A DNA stretch of 64,000 nucleotides, taken from positions 1,240,001 through 1,304,000 of the forward strand of contig NZ_JACBYS010000001.1 of NCBI RefSeq assembly GCF_013408245.1, written 5' to 3'. Positions 33,447 to 42,215 of the stretch are shown in pieces. This DNA is from Duganella sp. 1224. GTDB taxonomy: Bacteria; Pseudomonadota; Gammaproteobacteria; Burkholderiales; Burkholderiaceae_D. The stretch's first letter is position 1. Each line of letters begins with the position of its first letter. The notes under the pieces are model-generated. The model searched no databases, was not told where the DNA came from, and worked only from the letters and a program-made list of their open reading frames with translations. A program made the position numbers and the translations under genes.

Positions 33447-34511
33447 ATGACTGTGCATAAAATCGCGGTACTCGCGGGCGACGGTATCGGCAAGGAGGTG
33501 ATGCCGGAAGGGATACGCGCGGTGGAAGCGGCGGCCAGGCGCTTCGGCATCGCCATCGAGTGGACCAGCTTCGAGTGGCCGAGCTGCGACTATTATCTGA
33601 AGCACGGCAAGATGATGCCGGACGACTGGATGGCGCAACTGCAGGGCTTCGACGCGCTGTTCTTCGGCGCCGTCGGCTGGCCGGAGACGGTGCCGGACCA
33701 CGTGTCGCTGTGGGGATCGCTGCTGCAGTTCCGCCGCCAGTTCGACCAGTACATCAACCTGCGGCCGGTGCGGCTGCTGCCAGGCGTGCCTTGTCCATTG
33801 GCGAACAAGCAGCCTGGCGATATCGACATGGTCATCGTACGTGAGAATACCGAGGGCGAATATTCCAGCGTCGGCGGCCGCATGTTCGCCGGCACGGAGC
33901 GCGAGTTTGTGCTGCAGGAGGCGATCTTTACGCGCACCGGCGTGGACCGGGTGCTGAAGTTTGCGTTTGAGCTGGCGCGCAAGCGGCCAAAGAAGCACCT
34001 GACGTCGGCCACCAAGTCCAACGGCATTTCGATCAGCATGCCGTACTGGGACGAGCGCGTGGATGCGATGGGCGCCAGCTATCCGGAGGTCCGTCACGAT
34101 AAATATCACATCGACATTCTGGCGGCGCGCTTCGTGCTGTCGCCGGAGCGCTTTGACGTGGTGGTGGCGTCCAACCTGTTTGGCGACATCCTGTCGGACC
34201 TCGGGCCAGCCTGCGCCGGCACCATCGGCATCGCGCCATCGGCCAACCTGAACCCGGAGCGGCGTTTTCCTTCGCTGTTTGAGCCGGTGCACGGCTCGGC
34301 GCCGGACATCTACGGCAAGAACATCGCCAACCCGATCGCCATGATCTGGTGTGGCGCGATGATGCTGGACTTCCTCGGCCACAGCGCGGCGCACGATGCG
34401 ATGGTGGCCGCCATCGAGCGCTGCCTGGTCGATGGTCCGCGCACGCCGGACATGGGCGGCACGGCCAGCACCACGGAAGTGGGCATGGCCATCGCTGCTG
34501 CGATCATTTAG
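33447..34511 (+). CDS. Tartrate/isocitrate/isopropylmalate-type dehydrogenase (TtuC/DmlA-like)
   Basis: A 354-aa NAD-dependent beta-hydroxyacid oxidative decarboxylase. It has the nucleotide/Mg site GDGIGKEV near the N-terminus, substrate-binding arginines (LRPVRLLPG, IVRENTEGEYSS), and DILSDLGPACAGTIGIAPSAN with EPVHGSAPDIYGKNIANP. The spacing and the LRPV...RENTEGEY form fit tartrate/D-malate dehydrogenase better than leuB. One known tartrate-dehydrogenase product is glycerate, and a glycerate kinase is encoded at 41052. GAGGGAGAG precedes the ATG. The stop overlaps the convergent antiporter by 8 bases. Confidence 0.9.
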   Translation: MTVHKIAVLAGDGIGKEVMPEGIRAVEAAARRFGIAIEWTSFEWPSCDYYLKHGKMMPDDWMAQLQGFDALFFGAVGWPETVPDHVSLWGSLLQFRRQFDQYINLRPVRLLPGVPCPLANKQPGDIDMVIVRENTEGEYSSVGGRMFAGTEREFVLQEAIFTRTGVDRVLKFAFELARKRPKKHLTSATKSNGISISMPYWDERVDAMGASYPEVRHDKYHIDILAARFVLSPERFDVVVASNLFGDILSDLGPACAGTIGIAPSANLNPERRFPSLFEPVHGSAPDIYGKNIANPIAMIWCGAMMLDFLGHSAAHDAMVAAIERCLVDGPRTPDMGGTASTTEVGMAIAAAII

Positions 34512-35811
34512 CGTCGTCGATCAGCGGCTTCACACTGAAGCCGTGCACGACGATGGATAGCATGATCACGCCGAGCGAGATGCCGGTCAGCTGCGTGGCC
34601 AGCTTGGGCGGCAGGCCGGCCTCCATCGCAAACACCAGGTAGAAGATGGAGCCGATGCCGCGCACGCCGAACCAGCCGATGAGGGCGCGCATGCGTTTGC
34701 CGGTGCCGCTGCCCATCAGGCCCACGTAGACCGCCAGCGGCCGCGCCACCACGAACAGGAAGGCGGCCACGCCGATGGTTTCGTAAGGCAGTTCGCGCAG
34801 CGAGATCATGCCGCCCAGGAGCAGCACCAGCGTCAGCTCGGACAGGCGCTCCAGGTGCTCCTTGAACACCAGCGCCTCGGCGCTGACCACCATCGGCACG
34901 TCCTTGTTGTCGCTGGCCTGCGCCACCTCCGACTTGGCCAGTTCCGGCTCGCGCAGGCCCTGGCGGTCCTTGGGCGCGCCGGCCAGCTTCAATTCCGTCT
35001 GGCGCAGCGCCACGGCGGCGAAGAACACCGCCAGGAAGCCGGACGCCTTGATCAGGCTTGCGACGCTGAAGACGATGGCGATCAGGCCCAGCGCCACCAG
35101 GTCGTCCATGATTTCATGGCGTGGTTCGATCACGCGCATGCGCCAGCCCAGGCGCGCCAGGCCGGCGCCGGCCGCCGCGCCGACCAGCACCGCGCCCACC
35201 GTGGCCCAGAGCACGTCCACCAGCAGCCAGCGCAGATGGTGCTGGGCGACGTTGGCGATGCCGCCGGCATCGTCGATGTGCAGCATGCCGAGGCCCAGCA
35301 GCACGAAGGGGAAGGCGCTGCCGTCGTTCATGCCGGCTTCGCAGGTCAGGTTGAAACGCAGCTCGTCCTTGTCGCCGGCGTGGCGCACCTGCACGTCGGT
35401 GGCCAGCACCGGATCGGTCGGCGCCAGTATGCCGCCCAGCAGCACGGCGGCGCCGGCGGGCAGATGCAGCACGTAGTACGCGAACAGCGCCACCAGCGCC
35501 ACCGTCAGCGTCATGGACACCCAGGCCAGGCGCAGCGGCGCGTTCCAGCGCGCCAGCGTGAACGGCACCGGCATCTTGACGCCGGCGGAAAACAGGGAAA
35601 CCAGCAGCGCGATCTGGGCCAGCATTTCCAGCAGGCCGGATTCCTCGGTCGGGGAAAAACGGAACAGATTGAGGCAGCTCGGGCCGAGCAGGATGCCCAC
35701 CGCCAGGTAGACGATGGCGGAAGTGAACGGCGAGCGCGAAATTGTCGTCGCGGCCAGGCCGCGTGCCAGCATCAGCAGGCCGATGAGCAGGAACCAGTGG
35801 TTGGTGTTCAT
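34504..35811 (-). CDS. CPA1-type sodium/proton antiporter
   Basis: A 435-aa inner-membrane exchanger with about 12 helices. The CPA1 signature GGILAPTDPVLATDVQV (the TDP unwound-helix motif) is near residue 130, and FNLTCEAGMNDGSAFPFVLLG carries the second conserved acidic pair. It exchanges Na+ or K+ for H+. A hydrophilic loop of about 50 residues (KLAGAPKDRQGLREPELAKSE...) is inserted between late helices. I chose the ATG at 35811 over an in-frame TTG at 35823. The flavin-reductase-like gene ends 36 bases upstream and may be co-transcribed. Confidence 0.92.
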   Translation of the reverse strand: MNTNHWFLLIGLLMLARGLAATTISRSPFTSAIVYLAVGILLGPSCLNLFRFSPTEESGLLEMLAQIALLVSLFSAGVKMPVPFTLARWNAPLRLAWVSMTLTVALVALFAYYVLHLPAGAAVLLGGILAPTDPVLATDVQVRHAGDKDELRFNLTCEAGMNDGSAFPFVLLGLGMLHIDDAGGIANVAQHHLRWLLVDVLWATVGAVLVGAAAGAGLARLGWRMRVIEPRHEIMDDLVALGLIAIVFSVASLIKASGFLAVFFAAVALRQTELKLAGAPKDRQGLREPELAKSEVAQASDNKDVPMVVSAEALVFKEHLERLSELTLVLLLGGMISLRELPYETIGVAAFLFVVARPLAVYVGLMGSGTGKRMRALIGWFGVRGIGSIFYLVFAMEAGLPPKLATQLTGISLGVIMLSIVVHGFSVKPLIDDAK

Positions 35812-35847
35812 GGCGTCTCGCAAGCCCTTGTGGCGGTAGTGGCGGCG

Positions 35848-36408
35848 CTAGCGGCGCTGGTTGGGATAACGCTCCAGCGTGGCGATTTCGCGGCCGGAGA
35901 CCATGAATTCGCCATCGCCCCGGTAGTGCAGGGTTTTCGGCAGCCTGGGCGTGGCGGCGACGTGGGCGCGCACCACCTCCCATACGAACAAGGGATGGTT
36001 GGGATTGGGATGGGCGTCGGCCAGCCGGCATTCGAAGCTGGCGTAACACTCGGCGATGAGCGGGGCCGCCACTTGCTCGGCCGGCATGGCGGTCAGGCCG
36101 AACAGGGAGAACTTATCGGTGTCCGCGCCGCTGCAGTTACCGATGCCGATGACTTGTTCCAGCAGGTCGGCGGTGGGCAGGTTGATCACGCATTGGCCGC
36201 TGTTCACGACCATGTCGTAGCTATGGTTGCTCGGGTCGATATAGCAGCCGAACAGCGCGGGCGTAAAGCCGATCATCATGTGCCAGCCCATGGTCATGAT
36301 GTTGGTTTTGCCCTCCCAGGCGGAACTGACCAGCACTACCGGCCCCGGCTCCAGCAGGCGGCGGATGTTGGCGACGTCGTAGTGCTGCTTGCGGTATTTT
36401 TTCATCAT
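35848..36408 (-). CDS. Flavin-reductase-like (FMN-binding split barrel) protein
   Basis: A 186-aa protein of the flavin reductase like domain family: VVLVSSAWEGKTNIMTMGWHMMIGFTPALFGCYI, followed by NSGQCVINLPTADL and ECYASFECRLADA. It should bind FMN and act as a flavin reductase or as a flavoredoxin. Tandem ATG codons at 36408 and 36405; no strong ribosome-binding site. It is divergent from the NTF2-like gene with a 72-bp spacer and precedes the antiporter on the same strand. Confidence 0.9.
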   Translation of the reverse strand: MMKKYRKQHYDVANIRRLLEPGPVVLVSSAWEGKTNIMTMGWHMMIGFTPALFGCYIDPSNHSYDMVVNSGQCVINLPTADLLEQVIGIGNCSGADTDKFSLFGLTAMPAEQVAAPLIAECYASFECRLADAHPNPNHPLFVWEVVRAHVAATPRLPKTLHYRGDGEFMVSGREIATLERYPNQRR

Positions 36409-36480
36409 GGCTTGCAGAATAGGAGAGTTTGTTCGGCAAGTCTGTGGGGTAGGGCACGATGCGGCGTTATACTCGATGGC

Positions 36481-36915
36481 ATGAAAACACTTCTGTTCTC
36501 CCTGGCGGCCACGCTGCCCCTGGCGGTATCGGCCGCGCCGTGCCTGCCCGTCGATGCCCTGATCGCGCGCGATGCGCAGTATGAGGAGGCGTTACGCGTG
36601 GGCGATGTGGCGTTCCTGCAAACGCTGCTGGCCGATGATTATGTGTGGGTGCATACGCTAGGCTCGCAGATCGAAACGCGGGCGTCGTTGTTGGCGCGGC
36701 TGGCGAGGCCGGTGGTGTACAAGTCGCGTGTCACCAGCGACGTGCATGCGCACGTGCAAGGCGATACGGTGGTGCTGCGCGGCGTTAGTACCACCGAGCA
36801 GTGGAATGCGGACGGCCAGACCTGGCGCAGCAACCGCTATCAGTTCATGCGCACGTACGTGACGGTGGCGGGGGAGTGCAGGCTGCTGTCGGTGCAAACG
36901 ATGAATCTGAAGTGA
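36481..36915 (+). CDS. Exported NTF2-like (DUF4440) protein
   Basis: A 144-aa protein with a clear Sec signal peptide (MKTLLFSLAATLPLAVSA, cleavage near residue 19) and an NTF2-like DUF4440 domain (IARDAQYEEALRVGDVAFLQTLLADDYVWVHTLG, then a beta sheet ending VAGECRLLSVQTMNLK). Function is unknown; such domains bind small molecules or have ketosteroid-isomerase-like folds. A TATACT hexamer lies at about 36466-36471, only 9-14 bases before the ATG, so the message may have little or no leader. Confidence 0.85.
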   Translation: MKTLLFSLAATLPLAVSAAPCLPVDALIARDAQYEEALRVGDVAFLQTLLADDYVWVHTLGSQIETRASLLARLARPVVYKSRVTSDVHAHVQGDTVVLRGVSTTEQWNADGQTWRSNRYQFMRTYVTVAGECRLLSVQTMNLK

Positions 36916-36919
36916 GGTT

Positions 36920-36950
36920 GCCGGCGGCCGGAAGGGAGCCAACCGCCGGC
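36920..36950. terminator. GC-rich inverted repeat between convergent genes
   Basis: GCCGGCGG (36920-36927) and CCGCCGGC (36943-36950) form a perfect 8-bp stem in the 42-bp gap between the convergent NTF2-like and permease genes. There is no T-tract, so termination strength is uncertain. Confidence 0.45.
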
Positions 36951-36957
36951 TGTGTGA

Positions 36958-38346
36958 TCAGTTCAGCGCCGAGTTCTTGCGGGCGTAGGTGAAGTAGATC
37001 ACCAGGCCGATGACCAGCCAGATGCCGAAGGCGACCCAGGTGATCCAGCTCAGGTAAGCCATCAGCGTCACGCAGAATACCACCGCCAGTGCCGGCACCA
37101 CCGGCACGCCTGGGCAGCGGAAGGCGCGCTTCAGGTCAGGGCGCTTCTTGCGCAGGATGACCACCGCCACCGACACCAGCGTGAACGCGGCCAGCGTGCC
37201 GATGTTGACCAGCTCACTCAGCACGTTCAGCGGCACCACGGCGGCCAGCAGGCCGAATACGATGCCCACCAGCCAGGTGGCGAAGAACGGGGTTTGATAT
37301 TTCGGATGCACCGACGACAGGCGCTTTGGCAGCAGGCCGTCGCGCGACATGGCGAAGATGATGCGGGTCTGGCCGTAAGCCATCACCAGGATCACGGTGG
37401 TCATGCCCAGGATCGCACCCAGGTCGACGAAGCCGGCGAACCAGTTCTCGCCGGCGCGCTGCAGGGCCAGCGTGACCGGGTGGTCGATGCCGAGGAATTC
37501 CTTGTACGGCACGATGCCAGTCATGATGGCCGACACGATCACGTACAGCACCGTGCAGCCGGCCAGCGAGCCGATGATGCCGATCGGCAGATCGCGTTCC
37601 GGACGCTTGACCTCTTCCGCTGCCGACGTCACCGCGTCAAAACCGATGAAGGCGAAGAACACCAGCGCCGAGGCGCTCAGCATGCCGTTGACGCCGAACG
37701 GCATGAACGGCTGCCAGTTGGCCGGCGTGACGTGACGCGCGCCGACGATGATAAACAGCAGCACCACGCCGATCTTGATGACCACCATGACGTTGTTCAG
37801 ACGCGCCGATTCGCGCACGCCAAGGCTCAGCATCGCGGTCAGCACCAGCATGATCACCAGCGCGGGCAGGTTGATCAGCGTGTGCACGCCGGGCAGGGCG
37901 CCGGGAGCGGCGGTCAGCGCTACCGGAAGATGGATGCCGAAGCCGGACATCAGCGACTGGAAGTAGCCCGACCAGCCGACCGACACGGCGGACGTGGCCA
38001 GGCCGTATTCCAGCAGCAGGTCCCAGCCGATCATCCACGCGGCCAGTTCGCCCAGCGTGGCATAGGAATAGGTGTAGATGGAGCCGGCCACCGGCACGGT
38101 CGAGGCAAATTCAGCGTAGCACAAGGCGGCGAAACAGCAGGCGATGGCAGCCACCACGAAAGACAGCGTCAGCGCCGGGCCGGCGGTGACGGCGCCAGTA
38201 CCGGTCAGCACGAAGATGCCAGTGCCGACGATAGCGCCAATACCCATCAAGATCAGGTCGAACGGACCAAGTACCTTTGCCAATCCGCCCGGCTTGCGCG
38301 CGGTGGCAATCATGTCATCCAGATTCTTCGTTCTAAAAATGCTCAA
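36958..38346 (-). CDS. APC-family cationic amino-acid permease (YhdG-like)
   Basis: A 462-aa inner-membrane transporter with about 12 helices. The APC core motif DLILMGIGAIVGTGIFVLTGTGA is near residue 30, with FFAFIGFDAVTSAAEEVKRPERDLPIGI in the middle, typical of the CAT/YhdG branch. It begins most naturally at a TTG (38346, MSIFRTKNLDDMIATARKPGG), which has GGGAG at proper spacing and matches the usual family N-terminus; no ATG gives the full N-terminus. The leader (38347-38489) contains a possible -10 TATTAT at 38422-38427 and a hairpin at 38381-38400. Confidence 0.88.
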   Translation of the reverse strand: MSIFRTKNLDDMIATARKPGGLAKVLGPFDLILMGIGAIVGTGIFVLTGTGAVTAGPALTLSFVVAAIACCFAALCYAEFASTVPVAGSIYTYSYATLGELAAWMIGWDLLLEYGLATSAVSVGWSGYFQSLMSGFGIHLPVALTAAPGALPGVHTLINLPALVIMLVLTAMLSLGVRESARLNNVMVVIKIGVVLLFIIVGARHVTPANWQPFMPFGVNGMLSASALVFFAFIGFDAVTSAAEEVKRPERDLPIGIIGSLAGCTVLYVIVSAIMTGIVPYKEFLGIDHPVTLALQRAGENWFAGFVDLGAILGMTTVILVMAYGQTRIIFAMSRDGLLPKRLSSVHPKYQTPFFATWLVGIVFGLLAAVVPLNVLSELVNIGTLAAFTLVSVAVVILRKKRPDLKRAFRCPGVPVVPALAVVFCVTLMAYLSWITWVAFGIWLVIGLVIYFTYARKNSALN

Positions 38347-38380
38347 AATAGCTCCCGTGCTTTTTTGTGTTTTGGTGTGT

Positions 38381-38427
38381 CCCAAGGCCCGCCTTGTGGG
38401 CTGCTTTTTGGGCAAGCGGGAATAATA
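38381..38427 (-). promoter_or_regulatory. Permease leader: putative -10 and hairpin
   Basis: On the minus strand TATTAT (38427-38422) is a 5/6 match to a -10 box but lacks a good -35. Downstream, CCCACAAGG/CCTTGGG (38400-38381) can form a hairpin in the leader, ending about 35 bases before the TTG start. No known riboswitch class is recognised. Confidence 0.3.
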
Positions 38428-38489
38428 CAGCAAGTTTTACGCATTTCCGTAGTTGTTGTTTTATGTGTATAAACCGCATTCATTCAGTT

Positions 38490-39596
38490 TCAGCCACTGG
38501 ACAAGAGCACGGAAATGTAGAGTAAAAAACGGTCTTCCAGGCGGGCCAGATCGAGGCCGGTGATCTCGCCGATGCGGCGCAGGCGGTAGTCCAGCGTGTT
38601 GCGGTGGATGTGCAGCGCCTCGGCGGTGGCAGCCGGATGGCCGTCGTGGGCAAACCAGACTTCCAGTGTGCGTTGCAGCATATCCTTGTTGCGGCCGAGC
38701 TTTTCGATCGGCGCGCGCAGCTGCGCCGCCTGCCAGCCAGTGTTCAGGCCGGAGAGCAGTACAGGCAGCGCGTGATCGTAGTAACTGTGCTGGTGACGGC
38801 GCGGATGGCGCTGGCGGCCAATGCGGGCGGCGGTTCTGGCGCTGTGGTACGACGTCGCCACGCCGGCGATGCCTCGCAGCGCAATGCCCATGGTGAGCGT
38901 GTGCGGCTGCGGGCAGATGTCGCGCACGATGGCGCCCAGTGCATGCAGTTGCCGGTCGTGGGACTGGATGTCGTCAAAGTCAAGGATCACCAGCTCCTGC
39001 GGGCCTGCCGCCGCGGTCAGCGCGGACGGCACGCGCGCCTGCAGGCGCAGTTGCAGTGCCTGCAGGTCGGCGTCCGCCACTTCCAGCAGATAGACCGCGT
39101 GCGGGCGCTCGAAGCTGACGCCGAGGCGATGCGCCCACGCGTCCAGGTCCGCTGTGCTGGCGTGGTCGCCATTGATCAGGTTCAGGACGAAGGCTTCGCG
39201 GTAGCGCGAGTCGCGCTGCAGTTCGCCGGCCAGCTGCGCCTGTTCGAGGATCATCTCGGCGGTCAGGCGTACCAGTTCGCCGAACTGGCGCACGTCGTCG
39301 GGCGCGCCGCTCAGGCCTACCGCACCGCACAATTGGCCGTGCACCGTCAGCGGCAGATTGATGCCGGGCTGGGCGCCGTGCAGGTTCCTTGCGCTGGCCT
39401 CGTCGATTTCCACCGTCAGTTTCTTGGCCAGCGCCAGCAGCGCGCCGGCATGCAGTTCGCCGATGCGGGCCGGATTGCCGCTGGCGATGATGCTGCCGTT
39501 GGCGTCCATCACATTGACGTTGTACGGAATGATGCGCATGGTACGGGTGACGATGTCCTGCGCCAGCGCGGTGCTCAAGATGTTCATGCTGCTCAT
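38490..39596 (-). CDS. cdaR: CdaR-type sugar-diacid regulator
   Basis: A 368-aa transcription factor closely following E. coli CdaR. The N-terminal diacid-recognition domain has LAQDIVTRTMRIIPYNVNVMDANGSIIASGNPARIGELHAGALL and HGAQPGINLPLTVHGQLCGAVGLSG. A middle GGDEF-like degenerate region leads to the C-terminal PucR helix-turn-helix (AEALHIHRNTLDYRLRRIGEITGLDL). In E. coli it activates galactarate, glucarate and glycerate genes. ATGs at 39596 and 39587 are both possible; I give the longer. It is divergent from the sugar-acid carrier and glycerate kinase, its likely targets. Confidence 0.93.
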   Translation of the reverse strand: MSSMNILSTALAQDIVTRTMRIIPYNVNVMDANGSIIASGNPARIGELHAGALLALAKKLTVEIDEASARNLHGAQPGINLPLTVHGQLCGAVGLSGAPDDVRQFGELVRLTAEMILEQAQLAGELQRDSRYREAFVLNLINGDHASTADLDAWAHRLGVSFERPHAVYLLEVADADLQALQLRLQARVPSALTAAAGPQELVILDFDDIQSHDRQLHALGAIVRDICPQPHTLTMGIALRGIAGVATSYHSARTAARIGRQRHPRRHQHSYYDHALPVLLSGLNTGWQAAQLRAPIEKLGRNKDMLQRTLEVWFAHDGHPAATAEALHIHRNTLDYRLRRIGEITGLDLARLEDRFLLYISVLLSSG

Positions 39597-39600
39597 TTTA

Positions 39601-39612
39601 GTGCATTTGCAC
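39601..39612. promoter_or_regulatory. Short palindrome adjacent to cdaR start
   Basis: GTGCA-TT-TGCAC, perfect 5-bp arms, four bases before the cdaR ATG. Could be an operator half of a two-site arrangement with the 15-bp palindrome at 39645. Confidence 0.3.
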
Positions 39613-39644
39613 AGGAATTGAGGGCGGCGGGCCGGCAGATTCGG

Positions 39645-39659
39645 GCATTGGTCCAATGC
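39645..39659. promoter_or_regulatory. Candidate CdaR operator (perfect palindrome)
   Basis: GCATTGG-T-CCAATGC, perfect 7-bp arms, in the middle of the 120-bp spacer between cdaR and the MFS carrier. A dyad of this kind between a regulator and its divergent targets is a good operator candidate; the assignment to CdaR is inferred. The MFS gene has GGAG at 39707-39710 before its ATG. Confidence 0.5.
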
Positions 39660-39716
39660 TTTTTTGTGATCGATTCCAGATAATCGCGTTATCATTAAAA
39701 GACACCGGAGACCCGC

Positions 39717-41042
39717 ATGAGTACTTCCACCACTTCGGCCCAGGCCTGGCCGGCGCCCGCCATCCTCGACGGCGCCTATAAAAAAGCCAGCTGGCACCTG
39801 ATCCCCTTTATCTTCATCTGCTACCTGTTCAATTACCTGGACCGCGTGAACGTCGGCTTTGCCAAGCTGGAGATGCTCGATGCGCTCAAATTGAGCAATA
39901 CCGTGTATGGCCTGGGCGCCGGCATCTTCTTCATCGGCTATGTGCTGAGTGGCGTGCCGAGTAATCTCATCCTGCACAAGATCGGCGCGCGACGCTGGAT
40001 TTCGGTGATGATGATCGCGTGGGGCGCGCTGTCCGCCTGCACCATGTTCGTGTCGTCGCCGCTGTCGTTCTACGTGCTGCGCTTCTTCACCGGCGTGGCG
40101 GAAGCCGGCTTCTTTCCCGGCATGGTGCTGTACTTTACGCACTGGTTCCCGACGCGCAAGCGCGGCCAGGTGATGGCGTTGTTCATGTCGGCGATTCCGA
40201 TTTCGGGCCTGATCGGCGGCCCGCTGTCCGGCTGGATGCTGTCGCACTTCTCGGCCGGCCAGGGCGGCCTGGCCGGCTGGCAGTGGCTGTTCCTGCTGCA
40301 AGGCCTGCCGACCGTGCTGTTGGGCGTGGGCGTGTTCCTTTATCTGAACGACGGCATCGCATCGGCGAAGTGGCTGAGCGCCGACGAGAAGTCCGCCATG
40401 CAGGCGGCGTTGTCGGCCGATGAGCGCGAGCGCGCCGCCGTCAGCACCGTCGGCCAGTCGTTCGGCGCGGTGCTGAAGAACGGCGCCGTGTGGACGCTGG
40501 GCGTCATCTACTTCTGCATCCAGATGGGCGTGTACGCGATTAACTTCTGGCTGCCGTCGATCATCAAGTCGCTGGGCTTCGACAGCGCGCAGACGGTGGG
40601 TTGGCTGAGCGCCGTGCCTTATCTGGCGGCCGCCGTGTTCATGGTATGGGCCGGCCGCTCGGCGGACCAGCGCCGCGAACGCCGCTTCCACGTCAACCTG
40701 CCGATGGTCATGGGCCTGATTGGCCTGATGCTGGCCGCGAACTTCTCCAGCAATGCGCTGATCGTGATGATCGGCTTGAGCATGGCGACCATGGGCGCGT
40801 TGACCGCGCTGGCGCTGTTCTGGTCCCTGCCGGCGGCCTTCCTGGGCAGCGCGGCGGCGGCGGGCGGCCTGGCGTTGATTAATTCGCTGGGCCAGATTGC
40901 CGGTTTCGTCAGCCCCTTCCTGGTCGGCTGGATCAAGGACGCGACCAACAGCACCGACGTGGCGCTGTACATCCTGTCCAGTGTGCTGCTGGTGGGCGCC
41001 ATTCTGGTGCTGCGCATTCCCGCCAAGCTGGTCAACCGCTAA
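39717..41042 (+). CDS. MFS sugar-acid transporter (ACS family, GudP/GarP-like)
   Basis: A 441-aa inner-membrane symporter with 12 helices. It shows the ACS/anion-cation symporter signatures: FIFICYLFNYLDRVNVGFAKLEM in helix 1, RFFTGVAEAGFFPGMVLYFTHWFP in helix 4/5 and GPLSGWML in helix 6. It probably imports a glucarate-, galactarate-, glycerate- or tartrate-type acid with protons. It is followed after 9 bases by glycerate kinase and divergent from cdaR, so uptake and phosphorylation of glycerate or a diacid is the likely pathway. Confidence 0.92.
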   Translation: MSTSTTSAQAWPAPAILDGAYKKASWHLIPFIFICYLFNYLDRVNVGFAKLEMLDALKLSNTVYGLGAGIFFIGYVLSGVPSNLILHKIGARRWISVMMIAWGALSACTMFVSSPLSFYVLRFFTGVAEAGFFPGMVLYFTHWFPTRKRGQVMALFMSAIPISGLIGGPLSGWMLSHFSAGQGGLAGWQWLFLLQGLPTVLLGVGVFLYLNDGIASAKWLSADEKSAMQAALSADERERAAVSTVGQSFGAVLKNGAVWTLGVIYFCIQMGVYAINFWLPSIIKSLGFDSAQTVGWLSAVPYLAAAVFMVWAGRSADQRRERRFHVNLPMVMGLIGLMLAANFSSNALIVMIGLSMATMGALTALALFWSLPAAFLGSAAAAGGLALINSLGQIAGFVSPFLVGWIKDATNSTDVALYILSSVLLVGAILVLRIPAKLVNR

Positions 41043-41051
41043 GAGCCGCGT

Positions 41052-42215
41052 ATGAAAATAGTGATAGCGCCCGATTCGTTCAAGGAGAGCCTGACGGCGA
41101 TGGCGGTGGCCAACGAGATCGAGGCCGGCTTCCGCGAAATCTTCCCCAACGCCGAGTATTGCAAGCTGCCGGTGGCGGACGGCGGCGAAGGCACGGTGCA
41201 GGCCATGATCGATGCCAGCGGCGGCAAGCGCGTGGCCTTGCGCGTCACCGGTCCGCTGGGTGATCCGGTGTCCGCGTTTTACGGTTTGATGGGTGATGGC
41301 CAGACGGCGGTAATTGAAATGGCCGCCGCCAGCGGGCTGGAACTAGTGCTGCCGTCGCAGCGCAATCCGCTGCGCACCACCAGTTTTGGCACCGGCCAGT
41401 TGATCCTGAATGCGCTCGACGCCGGCGCGCGGCGTTTCGTGCTCGGCATCGGCGGCAGCGCCACCAATGACGGCGGCGCCGGCATGTTGCAGGCGCTGGG
41501 CGGCAGGCTGCTGGACGCCACCGGCACCGATCTCGGGCCGGGCGGCGGCGCGCTGAATATGCTGGACCGCATCGACCTGTCCGGTCTCGATGCGCGCATC
41601 ACGGCCTGCGTGTTTGATGTGGCCTGCGACGTCAGCAACCCGCTGGTGGGACCGGAGGGCGCTTCCGCCATCTTCGGTCCGCAGAAGGGCGCGACGCCGG
41701 AGATGGTGGCGCGGCTGGACGACAATTTGCGCCACTACGCCAGCATCATCGCGCGCGACACCGGCAAGCAGGTGGCCGAGGTGCCGGGCGCCGGCGCCGG
41801 CGGCGGCATCGGCGCGGCCATGCTGGTGTTCCTCGGCGGCCGGCTGCGGCCCGGCAGCGAGATCGTCACGGCGGCCGTGGGCCTGGACGCGGCGGTGGCC
41901 GATGCGGACCTGGTCATCACCGGCGAGGGCCGCATCGACGGCCAGACCATCCATGGCAAAACGCCGGTGGGCGTGGCGCGCGTGGCGCAACGGCATGGCA
42001 AGCCGGTGATTGCCATCGCCGGCGGGCTGGGGACTGGCGCAGCGGCCGTGCATGATCACGGCATCGTGGCGGCCTTCGGTTCGGTCAGCCGGCCCGTCAC
42101 GGTGGAGGAGGCGATGGCGTCGGCCGCCGCCAATGTGCGCAACGCCGCCCGCAATATCGCCGCCACGCTGCGCATTGGCGCCGACATCGGTCCGGCGGCA
42201 CGCGGCGCGCCTTGA
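41052..42215 (+). CDS. Glycerate kinase (GarK/GlxK family)
   Basis: A 387-aa kinase with the family signatures MKIVIAPDSFKESLTA, KLPVADGGEGTVQAMI, GIGGSATNDGGAGMLQALG and DLVITGEGRIDGQTIHGKTPVGVARVA. It phosphorylates D-glycerate (to 2-phosphoglycerate in this family), feeding lower glycolysis. The ATG at 41052 follows the transporter stop by 9 bases. The last codon directly abuts the stop of the convergent response-regulator gene, with no spacer. No glucarate/galactarate dehydratase or aldolase is next to it, so the upstream pathway steps are elsewhere or glycerate itself is imported. Confidence 0.94.
   Translation: MKIVIAPDSFKESLTAMAVANEIEAGFREIFPNAEYCKLPVADGGEGTVQAMIDASGGKRVALRVTGPLGDPVSAFYGLMGDGQTAVIEMAAASGLELVLPSQRNPLRTTSFGTGQLILNALDAGARRFVLGIGGSATNDGGAGMLQALGGRLLDATGTDLGPGGGALNMLDRIDLSGLDARITACVFDVACDVSNPLVGPEGASAIFGPQKGATPEMVARLDDNLRHYASIIARDTGKQVAEVPGAGAGGGIGAAMLVFLGGRLRPGSEIVTAAVGLDAAVADADLVITGEGRIDGQTIHGKTPVGVARVAQRHGKPVIAIAGGLGTGAAAVHDHGIVAAFGSVSRPVTVEEAMASAAANVRNAARNIAATLRIGADIGPAARGAP

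Noticed and set aside
34855..36480. Very long open frame upstream of the NTF2-like gene on the plus strand
   Set aside because: It lies opposite the antiporter and flavin-reductase genes, is low-complexity in Gln/Arg/His, and has no recognisable domain; it is a high-GC antisense frame. The real gene starts at 36481 with a signal peptide.
38381..38406. Hairpin followed by TTTTT reading as a plus-strand intrinsic terminator
   Set aside because: No plus-strand gene is transcribed into it; the neighbouring genes are on the minus strand, so only a leader hairpin is annotated.
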